Of a DNA stretch of 64,000 nucleotides, positions 48,401-59,289 are shown in pieces. This DNA comes from Gyrodactylus bullatarudis. Taxonomy: Eukaryota; Platyhelminthes; Monogenea; Gyrodactylidea; Gyrodactylidae. The stretch covers positions 496,001 through 560,000 of the forward strand of contig SSNU01000294.1 of the NCBI GenBank assembly GCA_012064415.1. The letters are read 5' to 3'. A program made the position numbers and the translations under genes. Each line of letters opens with the position of its first letter. Position 1 is the first letter of the stretch. The notes below the pieces were generated by a model, which worked only from the letters and a program-made list of their open reading frames with translations, was not told where the DNA came from and ran no database searches.

Positions 48401-51400
48401 TGTGTAATTTCATTTGAATGCAGGAATTCCACCTACGCTGAAGAGTTTTCTAAATGTCAGTTCAAATATCATCAAGCTGAAACTAATTCTATGCTCATCC
48501 AAGTTGACGGACCTATATCTTATTTATAAGGTGATCACATTGAGTAAATTTGTTTTTCTAGTCTAATTTTGATCTAAACTTGATCACTATATCATTTCGG
48601 AGTTAGTAAAAACTTCCAGTTCAAAAATTGAAATTCAGTGTTATTTATATCTTTCGTTTCAGTTCTTTTGGATTTAATTTAATATTTTTTTAAATCAGGC
48701 AACCATGGACTGGAGAACATTGTGATAAGAAAGGTAATATCAAACAGATCGATTATTTCATTATTTACAGAAGACCCTAGAAATATAACAACTGCAAAAC
48801 CGACAACATCTGACATAATTCCCGGCCCACAACCGATCATTCCAGATCCTTACGTTCCAGATCATTTACCTGATTGGGATAAATATTGTCCATGTCATGC
48901 GCGTTTGTTTATCTTATTTGACATTAGTTCTTTTTTCCCTACTCAAGTTCTTTATTTTTCACTTAAGAAGCCTGTATCTTGGTGAAGAATTTCCCAAAAG
49001 ACAATGAAGAGATTTTAACACGACTAATTTCTGACAAGTGCGAACTACTTTTAAGAAAAACCTATCCAACAGATCAGTGGAATGTTGATGCTGATCTTCA
49101 TAGGGAAGAGTAAGCATCTGAGATGATTTTGACGTTATATCGAAATAAATTGATTGAGGAACCGGAAATTATGACGTAAGAAAATTACATGCTCGGGTTA
49201 AGAGTTTAAAAAATAGATAAATTTTTCAAGTGCATGACTCGTCTTCATTAATTCTTCTCTTCCTGAAAAGTCTTAAAACATGTTTTTACGTATATTGTTT
49301 TATCAATGGATAAATCTCTTATAGAGTTCCTTGATTATGACACACTTCAGATGGATGTAGTAATCTTGGATATTGGAGATAAGATATCAAGAATATATCT
49401 AGGCACATTCAAAATATCCTCTCATTTTTTGTGGAAATAATTCGGAAATATCTATCAATCTTCTGATTTTGTACTTAAATAATAGGGATCTCTGAAGAAA
49501 ACAATCAATATCAAATTATGAAACTTTTAAAATTATTCATTTAAAAAATTAATCATGTTAAAGTTAGAAGAGGCCTACTTTATATTATATGAAGACAATA
49601 ATTTTGAAAAAATATGGCTCATTTAAAATTTCGTATGAGTGCTGAATTTTCAACTTTTGACTATAAAATTCTAAGAGTTGATTTTTTAAGATCACGATTA
49701 AAAAAAAGGAAGTCAGTTATCCTCGTAAGTATTTCGGATGAACACTTCATTAATCAGAGATCATGTATAAAAATTTCATTGATTTTCAAGCGGTAAAAAT
49801 TATAAGAAAATCGAAATTCGACTTTCACACGATGATGTGGTGATTCTCAAAATATTATTTAGAATAATTTATTTCCATGTCATTATATGATCTTAAAAAA
49901 GATCAACTCAAATTTCAAGAAATGAAAATCTGGCGAAAAGCTTTACTGAATTTGGGTTTTTTTATTCTGATAATTTCATGTTATTGTTCCTATGATGAAA
50001 AATAATGTTGCTACCAAATCAACTGATTTAGGAATAAAATGTAAATGTGATAGGAAAATTTCTTCATGCGTAATCTTACTTTTATTACCTTCAACTATGA
50101 ATTGTTTTCTTGATCACTGATCTTTCAGAATTAATTTTTATCACAAAATAATAGTGAATAATGTTACATTGATTCAAAAATTTATCAGAAAAATAAAAAT
50201 ATTCGTACAATAATTATGATGGTTGTACATGTATAAATTGTATCATTTTCATACTCTAATTTGAGACTATGCACACTGAACAAAGTTTAAAATCATCTTA
50301 TAGATAGCACGTTATTACTTTTGGGTTATGCGAAAATATTTCTCACTAGATTCAGTCATATACTTGTATCTTTATCGATTGATTACTTCTCATCGATTCT
50401 TTCCATGAAAAATTAAAAAATAGATGATCACCTTGAATTAAATATCTATTAAGATATAAACTGATTTTTGACAATATTTCCCTTAGGAAATTACCTATTA
50501 CTTATTCGTATCTCGTAGAATTTATTTCTAATGATGAGTTACCATTTTAAGCAAGAGGTCTGTAAAAATAGGACATTTATTTTTTGAAATCACATCGAAA
50601 TTCTGATACATGCTTCTATGAAATTGCAGGATAAATTGTAAAAAGCTGATTACGACAATATCCTTCAAAGTTTTGAAAAATTCGATTCATCTTCCTCCTT
50701 CAGAATTTTACAATGAATTCTTTTCAAACGACATGAGAAGTTTTGAATTCACTCAACATGTCTTGGATCCGTTTAATATTGAACTAATTAAACAAATTCC
50801 AATGCCCACCACACTGAATCCATTGCCACCAAATGAAAAAGTGAGTTTAAAGTTTTAACTACCTTTTTTGTTCTATTTGATAAGTTTCTTATCATATATT
50901 ATTATCGGAACAGATCATCTTTGCTCAGATAACTATTTATTTAAGAGCATATTTTCATTATGAAATGGATAAAAGATCTGTTTCATTGGTTGTATCAGAA
51001 AGTAAATTCCCTATCAAACACACATAGAATATGCGAGGTTACATTTTAATCATCAAATAAATTAGAAATAATACGATTTCTAATTAATATCTGTCCATGT
51101 TCGAAATTTATTTCATTTGTTAAAAAATGGATCAATAATTGGATACTCTAAAAAATTTAATCTTGTTATTGAATTCTTAGTAAGAAACTTATCTGGAGTT
51201 TTTCTTTTTCAAGTATTTTTCTTGTCTAATTATCTTGTTACTGTTCTTCAATCTCCCAAGAGTACTCATCAGATAAGCAGTAAAACTTAAGAATATTTCA
51301 TACTTTCTCAATTATTTTATAGACAAAAAAAATTTTTTTTTCTAGCATTTGAATGGCCTGGAAATATTTGGTTATTCTACGCTCTGCGTGGCTATTGTTT

Positions 51401-51456
51401 CCATTCTGACTTTTATTGGCATCAAGGTATACAAGAAGAGAGACAGAAGAAAGTAA
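45401..51456 (+). CDS. Type I membrane protein with EGF-like modules (11 exons)
   Basis: Exons: 45401-45531, 45559-45616, 45693-45799, 47525-47673, 48016-48250, 48424-48459, 48699-48733, 48771-48902, 48971-49109, 50630-50840 and 51346-51456 (stop). All phases match: 1344 nt, 447 residues. A signal peptide (VTLILTISLLGYQNVG) is followed by a Cys-containing segment, then FWYKTKKSCDHCYFGDKC. EGF-like modules follow (CIKDGICSGHGNC..FYCLCDIEYFGKNC, then NPCKNRSICQ..CICM), ending PWTGEHCDKK. Next come a Thr/Pro linker (DIIPGPQPIIPDPYVPDH) and two stretches that could form a SEA-like membrane-proximal fold (NFPKDNEEILTRLISDKCEL; LITTISFKVLKNSIHLPP). One membrane span (STLCVAIVSILTFIGIKVY) and a short basic tail KKRDRRK finish it. 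Introns of 27, 37, 68 and 76 nt occur. It is probably a cell-surface adhesion or mucin-like protein. I do not recognise an ortholog. Exon 6-9 boundaries are the least certain. Confidence 0.75.
46387..46797 (-). CDS. Single-exon hypothetical protein inside an intron of the EGF-like gene
   Basis: A 136-residue ORF antisense to the host gene, in its third intron. The N-terminus (SDPSSRHIEYTCCQSLHDIS) leads into a short amphipathic stretch (AQVLNVLMRIEQKIDMY). A Pro/Thr/Met-rich region and PRLMIPDWTRYNPCLVGRF at the end follow. The composition is richer in Pro, Met and Gly than surrounding intron DNA, which argues against a chance ORF. No domain is recognised. No poly-A tail or target-site duplication was seen, so retroposition is not shown. 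It could also be one exon of a larger minus-strand gene. Confidence 0.45.
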   Translation of the reverse strand: MSDPSSRHIEYTCCQSLHDISTNIAQVLNVLMRIEQKIDMYHQNGGPQPTPMAASVQTTRPTPAPSTAMDPNIMATPKSRMSYMCTPYPMNTPGMTPQVNPFPTLPGMEYNHPPRLMIPDWTRYNPCLVGRFTPKS

Positions 51457-54400
51457 TTCTTGCACTAATTGATTCAAGTATATTATTAATAAACTTTGGC
51501 TTAATTTTTGTTTCAGTGTTACAATCAAATCGTATTATGCATAAATCCAGTTATTCTACTCAATGGAGAATAAATACATCTTTCATAATCATATATGACT
51601 TGCTTATAATAACAAAAATACAGAAAGTTGATTTTTCGAGTATTTTCCTAAGGAAGTTTACTAATATTTCGATCGAAAATAATCAAAATAATTTCCGAAA
51701 AAAAGTTCTTCAGTTTCTATTTCGAATTTCGATTATAACACAACAGACATCCTCTTTGAACGTAGTTTTTTTTAAATAATAATCGATCAACTTGGGTTTA
51801 TATTTTAAAACTATCCATGCTCGATTGTATTTATCACTTGATGATCAGTGAGAATTTGAGAATCTTGTAATAATTTCAATTCTGAGTTATTTTATTAACG
51901 TTAGAAATGATTGTTTCTCACTACTACAGAAATAAGGTCTTGTTTTTATTTATATATAAAATTATGTTTTTATTCATTTGAAAGAAGCGGATATTTAGTT
52001 TTTAATTCAACAAACATTCTGATTGATGGGAAATTATAACAGTTTGAAAATATAAAAGTTTATTCTATTATATCTAATTTTTCAATGGAATATTTGAAAG
52101 TTTAGAGGATTTACTTAGGATCCTTCAGAATCAGAACGAGAATAATTCTTGCGCGTAATTCATAATAATAATGAATTTAAACAAGAAAAAATTAAACTAA
52201 TTTCTGTAAAAAAGCTGTATCTGATTAATTTACTGCAGCCTGTTTTAGGAATTTATTTACAAAAACATTAAATGCAGTGCTGGTTTACTGTAAATGTCAT
52301 AAAAATTGAAATTTTTAAGAACCATTCTGAAAATAAGAATTCTGCAGAACCCTAGATTTACCTGATGCTCTCCTTGAGTTGTTTACTGATAATCTTTCAG
52401 TCGAAGAAGTTGAATCTCAAAAGTAAATTTTTAACATTTTGATCTTCAACTTATCGACGAAAATATATCATGTAAGAGTTTTTCGTATGGTTTATGCAAT
52501 CATGGAAAAACTATCAGCTATTTATACTTCTTGAATCTTGAAAATATTAGTGGACTTTGATTTTGAATAAGTAGTGAGTACATCTTGGTTGAGTGTCAGT
52601 CGTGTTTCCAGCACAGCAAACAAACTATTAATTTTTAACTTGTGCGCTGACTATAAAGAGAATCCTTAAGAAATTTGGTTTTTTTCATAAAAATGATCAA
52701 AGTATCATTTTTTGTAGAAATCTGCAAACTGAGAGTTATCATGAAGGGAATTTGTCAAAATTTTAACTTGACAGTTTTTATTATAATTAAATTAGCTATA
52801 GCAATCTTCGTTTTTATTGTAGGATTTTAATTTCATAAAATGCTTGAGCTATTGAGGTATTTTCATGTGCAACTAAGACTTAAATCAAGGCACCACGTGA
52901 AAACACACATCCGCAAAATAGGTAACTCTCACCTAATGTGCATTGAAACATTCTTAGATATCAGTATCTAGTTAATGTCGCATTTAATATCGGGAAAGTT
53001 TCAATATTTCATGGAAATGTCCATTTGATATGCAAGATCAAAATGGATGTATAGAAAGAGAGAGAGAGTATTGCTCATTTAATGATAACCGGTACTGACT
53101 GAAAAATATCGATTTTTTGTACAAATTGAAAACTTTCATTAGATTTCAAAGATTTATTAGCTCATTTATTTTTTATTTTCAAAATATCTTTTTATAGATT
53201 TTAATTGATTGATGATTCCGAACTTTTCTAGTCAAGAATGGAATAATGTATCTTCTATACAGACCAGTAAGATGCACTCATTCGTATGGAAAATGTCATT
53301 TAAGCGACCTAAAAATCAGGAAAAACCCACTCTTACCTTTGAATAGAAAAATTTTTAATTGAAAAATATCCATTATTCATTGTATTACTCGTGAAAGATA
53401 AAAGAGTATGGATTAAAATTCTCTTGCTTAAATGTGAAAAACAACCGTGTCTTGAAAATATCTCAATTGTACCAATAAATTCATTTAAAAGTACTTTACA
53501 AGGCCCGTTTAGAATAATTTTATCGTTTGAATTTAGAAAGAATGTTAGCCAAGAAGGAAAAACATACAAATACATACAAAATATACATTCAAAAATACAT
53601 CAAAATGAATATCCCAGTTGATGAGGAATATGAACTGATGATGAAGGATAACAAATTCAAATAAATTAAGTTTTTTCTCTTACAGGAGTATAATTTTTCA
53701 TTTTATGAGATGATAATTCAACACATTCTTTCCGGGTCATGAAAGTCTTACAATGAGAAACATATTCTCTAATCTAGAATGTTGCTATCTTTCATATTAA
53801 AACATCCAATCTAATAATAATTCAGTTTTTCCTAACAAGAACGTGATTCAAATTGAAAAAGAAGAGATACTCAAAATTTATCTATCCATGTATATTAATT
53901 AGATTTTCTGTTTTATTTTTTTTCTTTTCTTAATGTACTTATTGATTGTCTAATTTTATTCATGTATTTTCAAAAAAGACAGGGATTCTTATTTTTAAAT
54001 TGCTTTACTCTAGATTCAGTAAATGAAAGAAATAATAGAAACCATAATCTGATTCGGTGACAATATCTTTAGAAAATCTTGATATCTTGATGGAAAAATG
54101 AGATTTTGATTAAAAAAATAAATTCCCAAGAACTCATCGAGAATAATTACTAACTACTAAAAAGAGTTGAATAGAGCCTCAAATGAAAATAAACAACTAT
54201 GAATGATCAGTAATCGATGATTACAAATTCCATAATTGGTAAGCTCATCATGTTAAATGTAGATTGTAAATTTTCTTATCCAAGAAATTATTTCTTAATC
54301 AATATAATAGGATGAGATTGCTTAGTTCTGGATATATACATTTAGTTCAATATGGTAAATCACAGACAAATGGTGACAGTATTTAAGTGAATTAAAAATC

Positions 54401-54792
54401 AATAAACTATTCACTGATTGTTATCTCATTTAATGTCAGATTTATATATATATTGGTATTCATCCCTGTGGTCTGAAGACTAAAAGCAAATAGTACTTGT
54501 AAAGCAAATTTTAGAAAAAGATTATTTTATTCATCAAATGAGAAAGCGAATAAGTTTTCTCACTAAAAAGATATACAGTAATACCTTCAAATACAACTCA
54601 TACAAAGAATTTTACATCTTGAGAATTCCCAGGTTTTAATTCGCACCCTAACCTCATAAATGAATATTATTTTTTAGGGTATTGCACTTAATTTTTAAAG
54701 TGTCCTTTAATAAAAGGCCATAAATTTCCATTCGTAAATATTAAAGGAAGAATTTTATTTAGGTTCCAAATGTCATTCAACTAATGATGATA

Positions 54793-54819
54793 GAGGTAGA
54801 CGCATTTCATCCTCATCAG
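54793..54819 (-). ncRNA. Possible hammerhead ribozyme relic
   Basis: The minus strand reads CTGATGAG, GATGAAAT, GCGTCTAC in order. This keeps the CUGANGA box, GAAA and GTC cleavage triplet of the 35-kb ribozyme but lacks the stem II hairpin. The TC/TG changes at former CG sites suggest decay. The flanks do not form stem I. It may be chance. Confidence 0.3.
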
Positions 54820-54965
54820 AAATAATCAGTTCATCATGGCCTAAATTCAGTAATTTAGTAATCAGCAATTTTCTTCATCTTTGCTTGAAATAATTTAATT
54901 TTCTGAAATAAATTTTCAAGTTTAAATTTAAACTCTTTATTTGATATTTACTTTAGAGTATATAC

Positions 54966-55005
54966 ATTTCGGAGAGGGCACGATAACCACTGCGCTAAGC
55001 CGAGT
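54966..55005 (-). promoter_or_regulatory. tRNA-like 5' half with Pol III A box
   Basis: The minus strand reads GGCTTAGCGCAGTGGTTATC followed by GTGCC. TAGCGCAGTGG fits an A box and a D-arm. No B box follows, so it is a tRNA-derived fragment, perhaps a SINE head, and not a functional tRNA gene. Confidence 0.5.
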
Positions 55006-56874
55006 AAACTTCATTTATAGTTTAAATCTCAGAAATAGTTTAGCCTTTTCAAATTCTAGTCGATCTATAAATCTGGAGCACACTTCTGCCAGTTGAAAAA
55101 TTCTTCAAGAAGAAAATCAGTGTTCTAAGCCAGGTCTTTTCCTGTAAGAATTTGCTGAGAATTTAGAGGAATAAAATTATAAGAAAATATTATTCAGAGA
55201 ATAATGTGTTTTGACTCAGCTTCGATTTAAGGTTAAAAAGAATCAAGAGTAGAAGAAAAGAAATAAAATGAGGAAATAGTTATGATAGAATATTACTGGA
55301 TGAGTTTATGCCCTGTGATAATAAAAGTAAGATACTTTTTATCCTTGACATTTTGAGTTTCTTTTTTGAATAATTTATTATAGAAATCAATATCAAAAAC
55401 TATCTGAATTGACATAACATCCCAAAGAGTCTGATAAAGCTGGGTTTCAAGTTTATGGTTATGGTCTAAATTTAAAAAGTTGTGGCACTAAAAAGTAAAG
55501 GTTAAACAAGTATCAAGAATAGATTTATTTTGCATTCATAATTATAAATAACTTCTTGGAGTTTTTGACTCTTTGGATGCGTCAAGTTCTACTGCACCCG
55601 AGTGAGTGAATTTTCAACTTTGACTTTAAATAGCTCGAAAACAAGAAAATTTCCCTTGCTAAGAATTTAATCATGAACAAGATATATTTATCTTTTTCAT
55701 GTTCTTCTGTTTTAGAAGGCCTTGCAAGTAGGGTTTTCAGTTTTTACCGAGTAACTCAAAAAGTCAGTTGTATATTTTTTAAGATGAACCTATTTGAGAC
55801 TGGAAAATATCATAGAGTATAAAATATCCTATTTGTAAGACTTTTCGGTCAAGGGAAAAATTTTAGTAGCAACAACAATACTGAATCTGTCAAAAACTAA
55901 ACTGATTTTTTGGGATATATTCTTCTTTAAATTTCGGATTGCATTCCAGAGTATTCCAATTTATTTAGAATCCTCAGGTTTAGAAATAGAAATGGGGAAA
56001 ATTTCAATCGAATATTAAATTTGATCGCATAAAAGACCAGTCGATGATTGTACTTGTCTGATTGGAATCTGAATTAAGACAATATAATTTTTTGAATCGA
56101 ATCCTCCCTTCCTGATAGAAATCTCATGAATAATTCAGAAAATTCAATTTCAGATTCATATCAAATGATTGAATTATATTTTAAATTTAATAAAAAATTC
56201 ATCCCTACAAAAGTGGGAAATGAATATTTGATTCCGGGGGTATTATTTGGAAAATTTAGTCATGATAAAAAAGTCTCTCAAATCAAGAAAAATCCAGGGC
56301 CAAGAATTGAAAAATATAATTAGGAAGAAAACAGAAACTCGATCTTAATGAAACTATTTAAAGATTTATTCAAAATCAAAGTTTTCATGAAAATAACAAT
56401 TCTGATTTAAATCTATAGATCATACCAGATTTTAAATGAATACCTAGTTGAAGGAAGATGAGTTAATTGGTCCTAGGAACTTACTTTCAATCAATAATCA
56501 AGATTATCCTTGATGAATTACTTAGTTACTTTTCTTTTACACAAGAAGTATTTCACATTCAATTGAAAAATGTAATCACCCGCGAAATTTTTCAAATGAC
56601 CTGGAATATTCCGTAAGTGAAAAATCTATCACTCTGTCGAGCATAAAATGTTACTACAAATACTAATAGTCAAGATAAAAACATTGATTTTAGAATATTT
56701 TTTCTTGAGTATATTCGTATGTATTAGATAAATTGTGAAGTTGAGTTATAAAAGTTAACTATTGTATATTTATTTTTGGCTACTCTGATCAATCAGTACA
56801 ACATCAATGACGAGCAAAAATAAGATTTTCAGAAGAAAAAAATATATTTTATATACGTTACCTTCTACACCTAG

Positions 56875-58278
56875 TAAATATGAAGATGGAAATTCTTAGT
56901 TTTTTCATCAAGAAATCGAGTTTGATCAAGATTTTTTGGAATCTAGACCTAATTGACATGAAGATGAGAATTTCCTATTTTTACAAAAAAGTCAGGAAGA
57001 GATTTATTTTTTGGATTCCACTATAAAATGAGCTGATGAGTTTTGAATACAAAATAAATTTCCGAAAAAATTTAATCTGACCAAAATTGAGCCGTTTTTT
57101 GAATTTTTCAGATTTCCACTTTTTCAACTTTCAAATCCAAAATTTTTATCGATTTCAAAGATTTGAAGCAGTTAAATATTGATATTCAGGATCAAAATTA
57201 GACGCAGATTTCGAATTTGGCCGTAGAATTTGAGAGAAAAAATTCTCTTTCCAAGAAAAAGTTCAATCTCTATATTTTGGATCATTTTCCCTCGTGATTA
57301 TCGAAAATTCAAATGGTTCGATTTCCCACTGTAATGACGAATTTCTGTGAATTCCTGCACGCGAATTCGAAATCTTCGTCTAATTTTGATCCTGAATATC
57401 AATATTTAACTGCTTCAAATCTTTGAAATCGATAAAAATTTTGGATTTGAAAGTTGAAAAAGTGGAAATCTGAAAAATTCAAAAAACGGCTCAATTTTGG
57501 TCAGATTAAATTTTTTTTGTATCCAAAACTCATCAGCTCATTTTATAGTGGAATCCAAAAAATAAATCTCTTCCTGACTTTCTGGAGAAAAATATTGAGT
57601 TTTTTGTAAAAATAGGAAATTCTCATCTTCATGTCAATTAGGTTTAGATCATGAGGCCCTCTTTCACGATACGGAGAAAAACAATTTAGAAAAAATTAAT
57701 TTTTAAGGAAAATACGGCAAATTTGAAATCTTGAAGTAGCGCCAAATTCCCATTTTTTGAACTTTGAGTTGAAAAATTTTGTTGATTTCAATGTGAGAGA
57801 ATGATCAAAAGTTGATTTTTAGGATCACAATTAGTCAAAGAAATGAAATATGCAGAATATGGTTTTGAGAATCACCCCATAATCGTGACAAAATCAAATT
57901 TTGATTTTTTGATCATTTTCCCTACTTGAAAGTTGATGAAATTTGATATTTCATTATCCCTGAAAAATGACAAATTTATCAAAATTTTTATTATGATCAT
58001 CGGTTTTTTTGTCTTATTGTGATCCTAAAAATCAACTTTTAATCACTCTCTCACATTGAAATCAAAAAAAGTTTTCAACTCAAAGTTCATAAAAATGGAA
58101 CTTAGCGCTACTTCAAGATTTCAAATTTGCCGTATTTTCCTAAAAAATTGATTTTTCAAATAGTGAAAGAGGGCCTCATGATCTAGATTCCAAAAAATCT
58201 TGATCAAAATCGATTTCTTGATGAAAAAATTAAGAATTTTGTAAAAATCATAAATTCCCATCTTCATATTAATTAGCT
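56875..58278. repeat. Outer fold-back element, interrupted
   Basis: The ends, AAATATGAAGATGGAAATTC and CCCATCTTCATATT, are inverted. Long arms share TTGATCAAGATTTTTTGGAA / TTCCAAAAAATCTTGATCAA and GATCATGAGGCCCTCTTTCA / TGAAAGAGGGCCTCATGATC. The left arm is split by another fold-back element at 56947-57643. A related copy lies at 59698-60012. Confidence 0.88.
56947..57643. repeat. Inner fold-back element nested in the outer one
   Basis: It begins with ACCTAATTGACATGAAGATG and ends with CATCTTCATGTCAATTAGGT. The arms run more than 200 bases, including AACTCATCAGCTCATTTTAT / ATAAAATGAGCTGATGAGTT. It is flanked by TCTAGA on the left and TTTAGA on the right, compatible with a short duplicated target. 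It has no ORF. Confidence 0.88.
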
Positions 58279-59289
58279 TTATGTAGAAACTATTAGTGAT
58301 AATTTACGCTGAGACCTTTTCTGCTACAGCACAATAAGCTGTATCGAGATCAAATGTTGAAGGCATGTGCCTTGAATACCGGACTGTAAATAGTTCTTCG
58401 ACAATTCGAAATGATTTCTTGAATTTTAATGTTAATCTTGTAGAATAATCCGTTGTTGTTAGAATCGGTTCTTGTGATCAATTAATTTGGTTGATTGAAT
58501 ATCTACTATTTTTCTTTCGTTCGATTATATTGGAAAGTTTCAAAGAGTTCAATTTTCAAATTCATCATATTACATTTTTAAAATTTAGATAAATTATATA
58601 AAGTATATCCAAGAAAGAATGATTACAGAACGCTAAGTAAGAGAGTATTTTTATATTTATTATTTGGAATTATCTATCGATTAGCCTGGTAAGGTTAATG
58701 AAAGCATTCAGTTCGGTGTATTCTAATATGGACAAACTGTTTATTTAAGATAGATGAATGATATGGTAATAAGGAAAAAACTCTTGATAAGTATAATATC
58801 GGTTATTGGTATTTGGGATAAGAATATTTGGGAATGTATCCTTTAAAAACATAAACAAAGCAATAACAATCTCTAATCATCATTAATCCGCTGATGAATC
58901 AAATCAAGTTCAACTTGATTCCTGTTTACAAATGGATCTCATTTGAAATTTATTCTTTTGAAGTACATTTTCTTATTCAAATATTCGGCCATTTTTTAAA
59001 AAGTATTCTTGTTCCAGTGTAGAAATATCGCTCAGTATGCAAACTTACAGACAGTGGTAGACTGATTTGAAATGAAGAAGGTATAATATAATTCAAGTAT
59101 TAAAATATTAATTTTATTTCATATCAGAGTATTATAGAATATTTACAAAAATTCTTTATAATTTACATTAGTTTTTAATGATCGGAACACTGCTGTTATT
59201 TTTCGAAATTTTCATGATTCTCGGATGGATAATGTTAAAAAATCTCTTGAACAGTTCATTATTTCTCGGATATTGTATTTACAAATAAA
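58279..59289. other. Gene-free region
   Basis: No gene or clear repeat. The right part is probably 3' UTR and downstream flank of the minus-strand Ig gene that stops at 59290. Confidence 0.5.

Larger units (their letters stand above)
51457..56860. other. Gene-free region between EGF-like and Ig genes
   Basis: No supported gene. A GA run lies at 53058-53068. ORFs at 51516-51779, 53333-53621 and 56126-56323 lack domains. The last (NEYLIPGVLFGKFS) might be a decayed coding fragment. A tRNA-like segment and a possible ribozyme relic occur at 54.8-55.0 kb. Confidence 0.5.
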
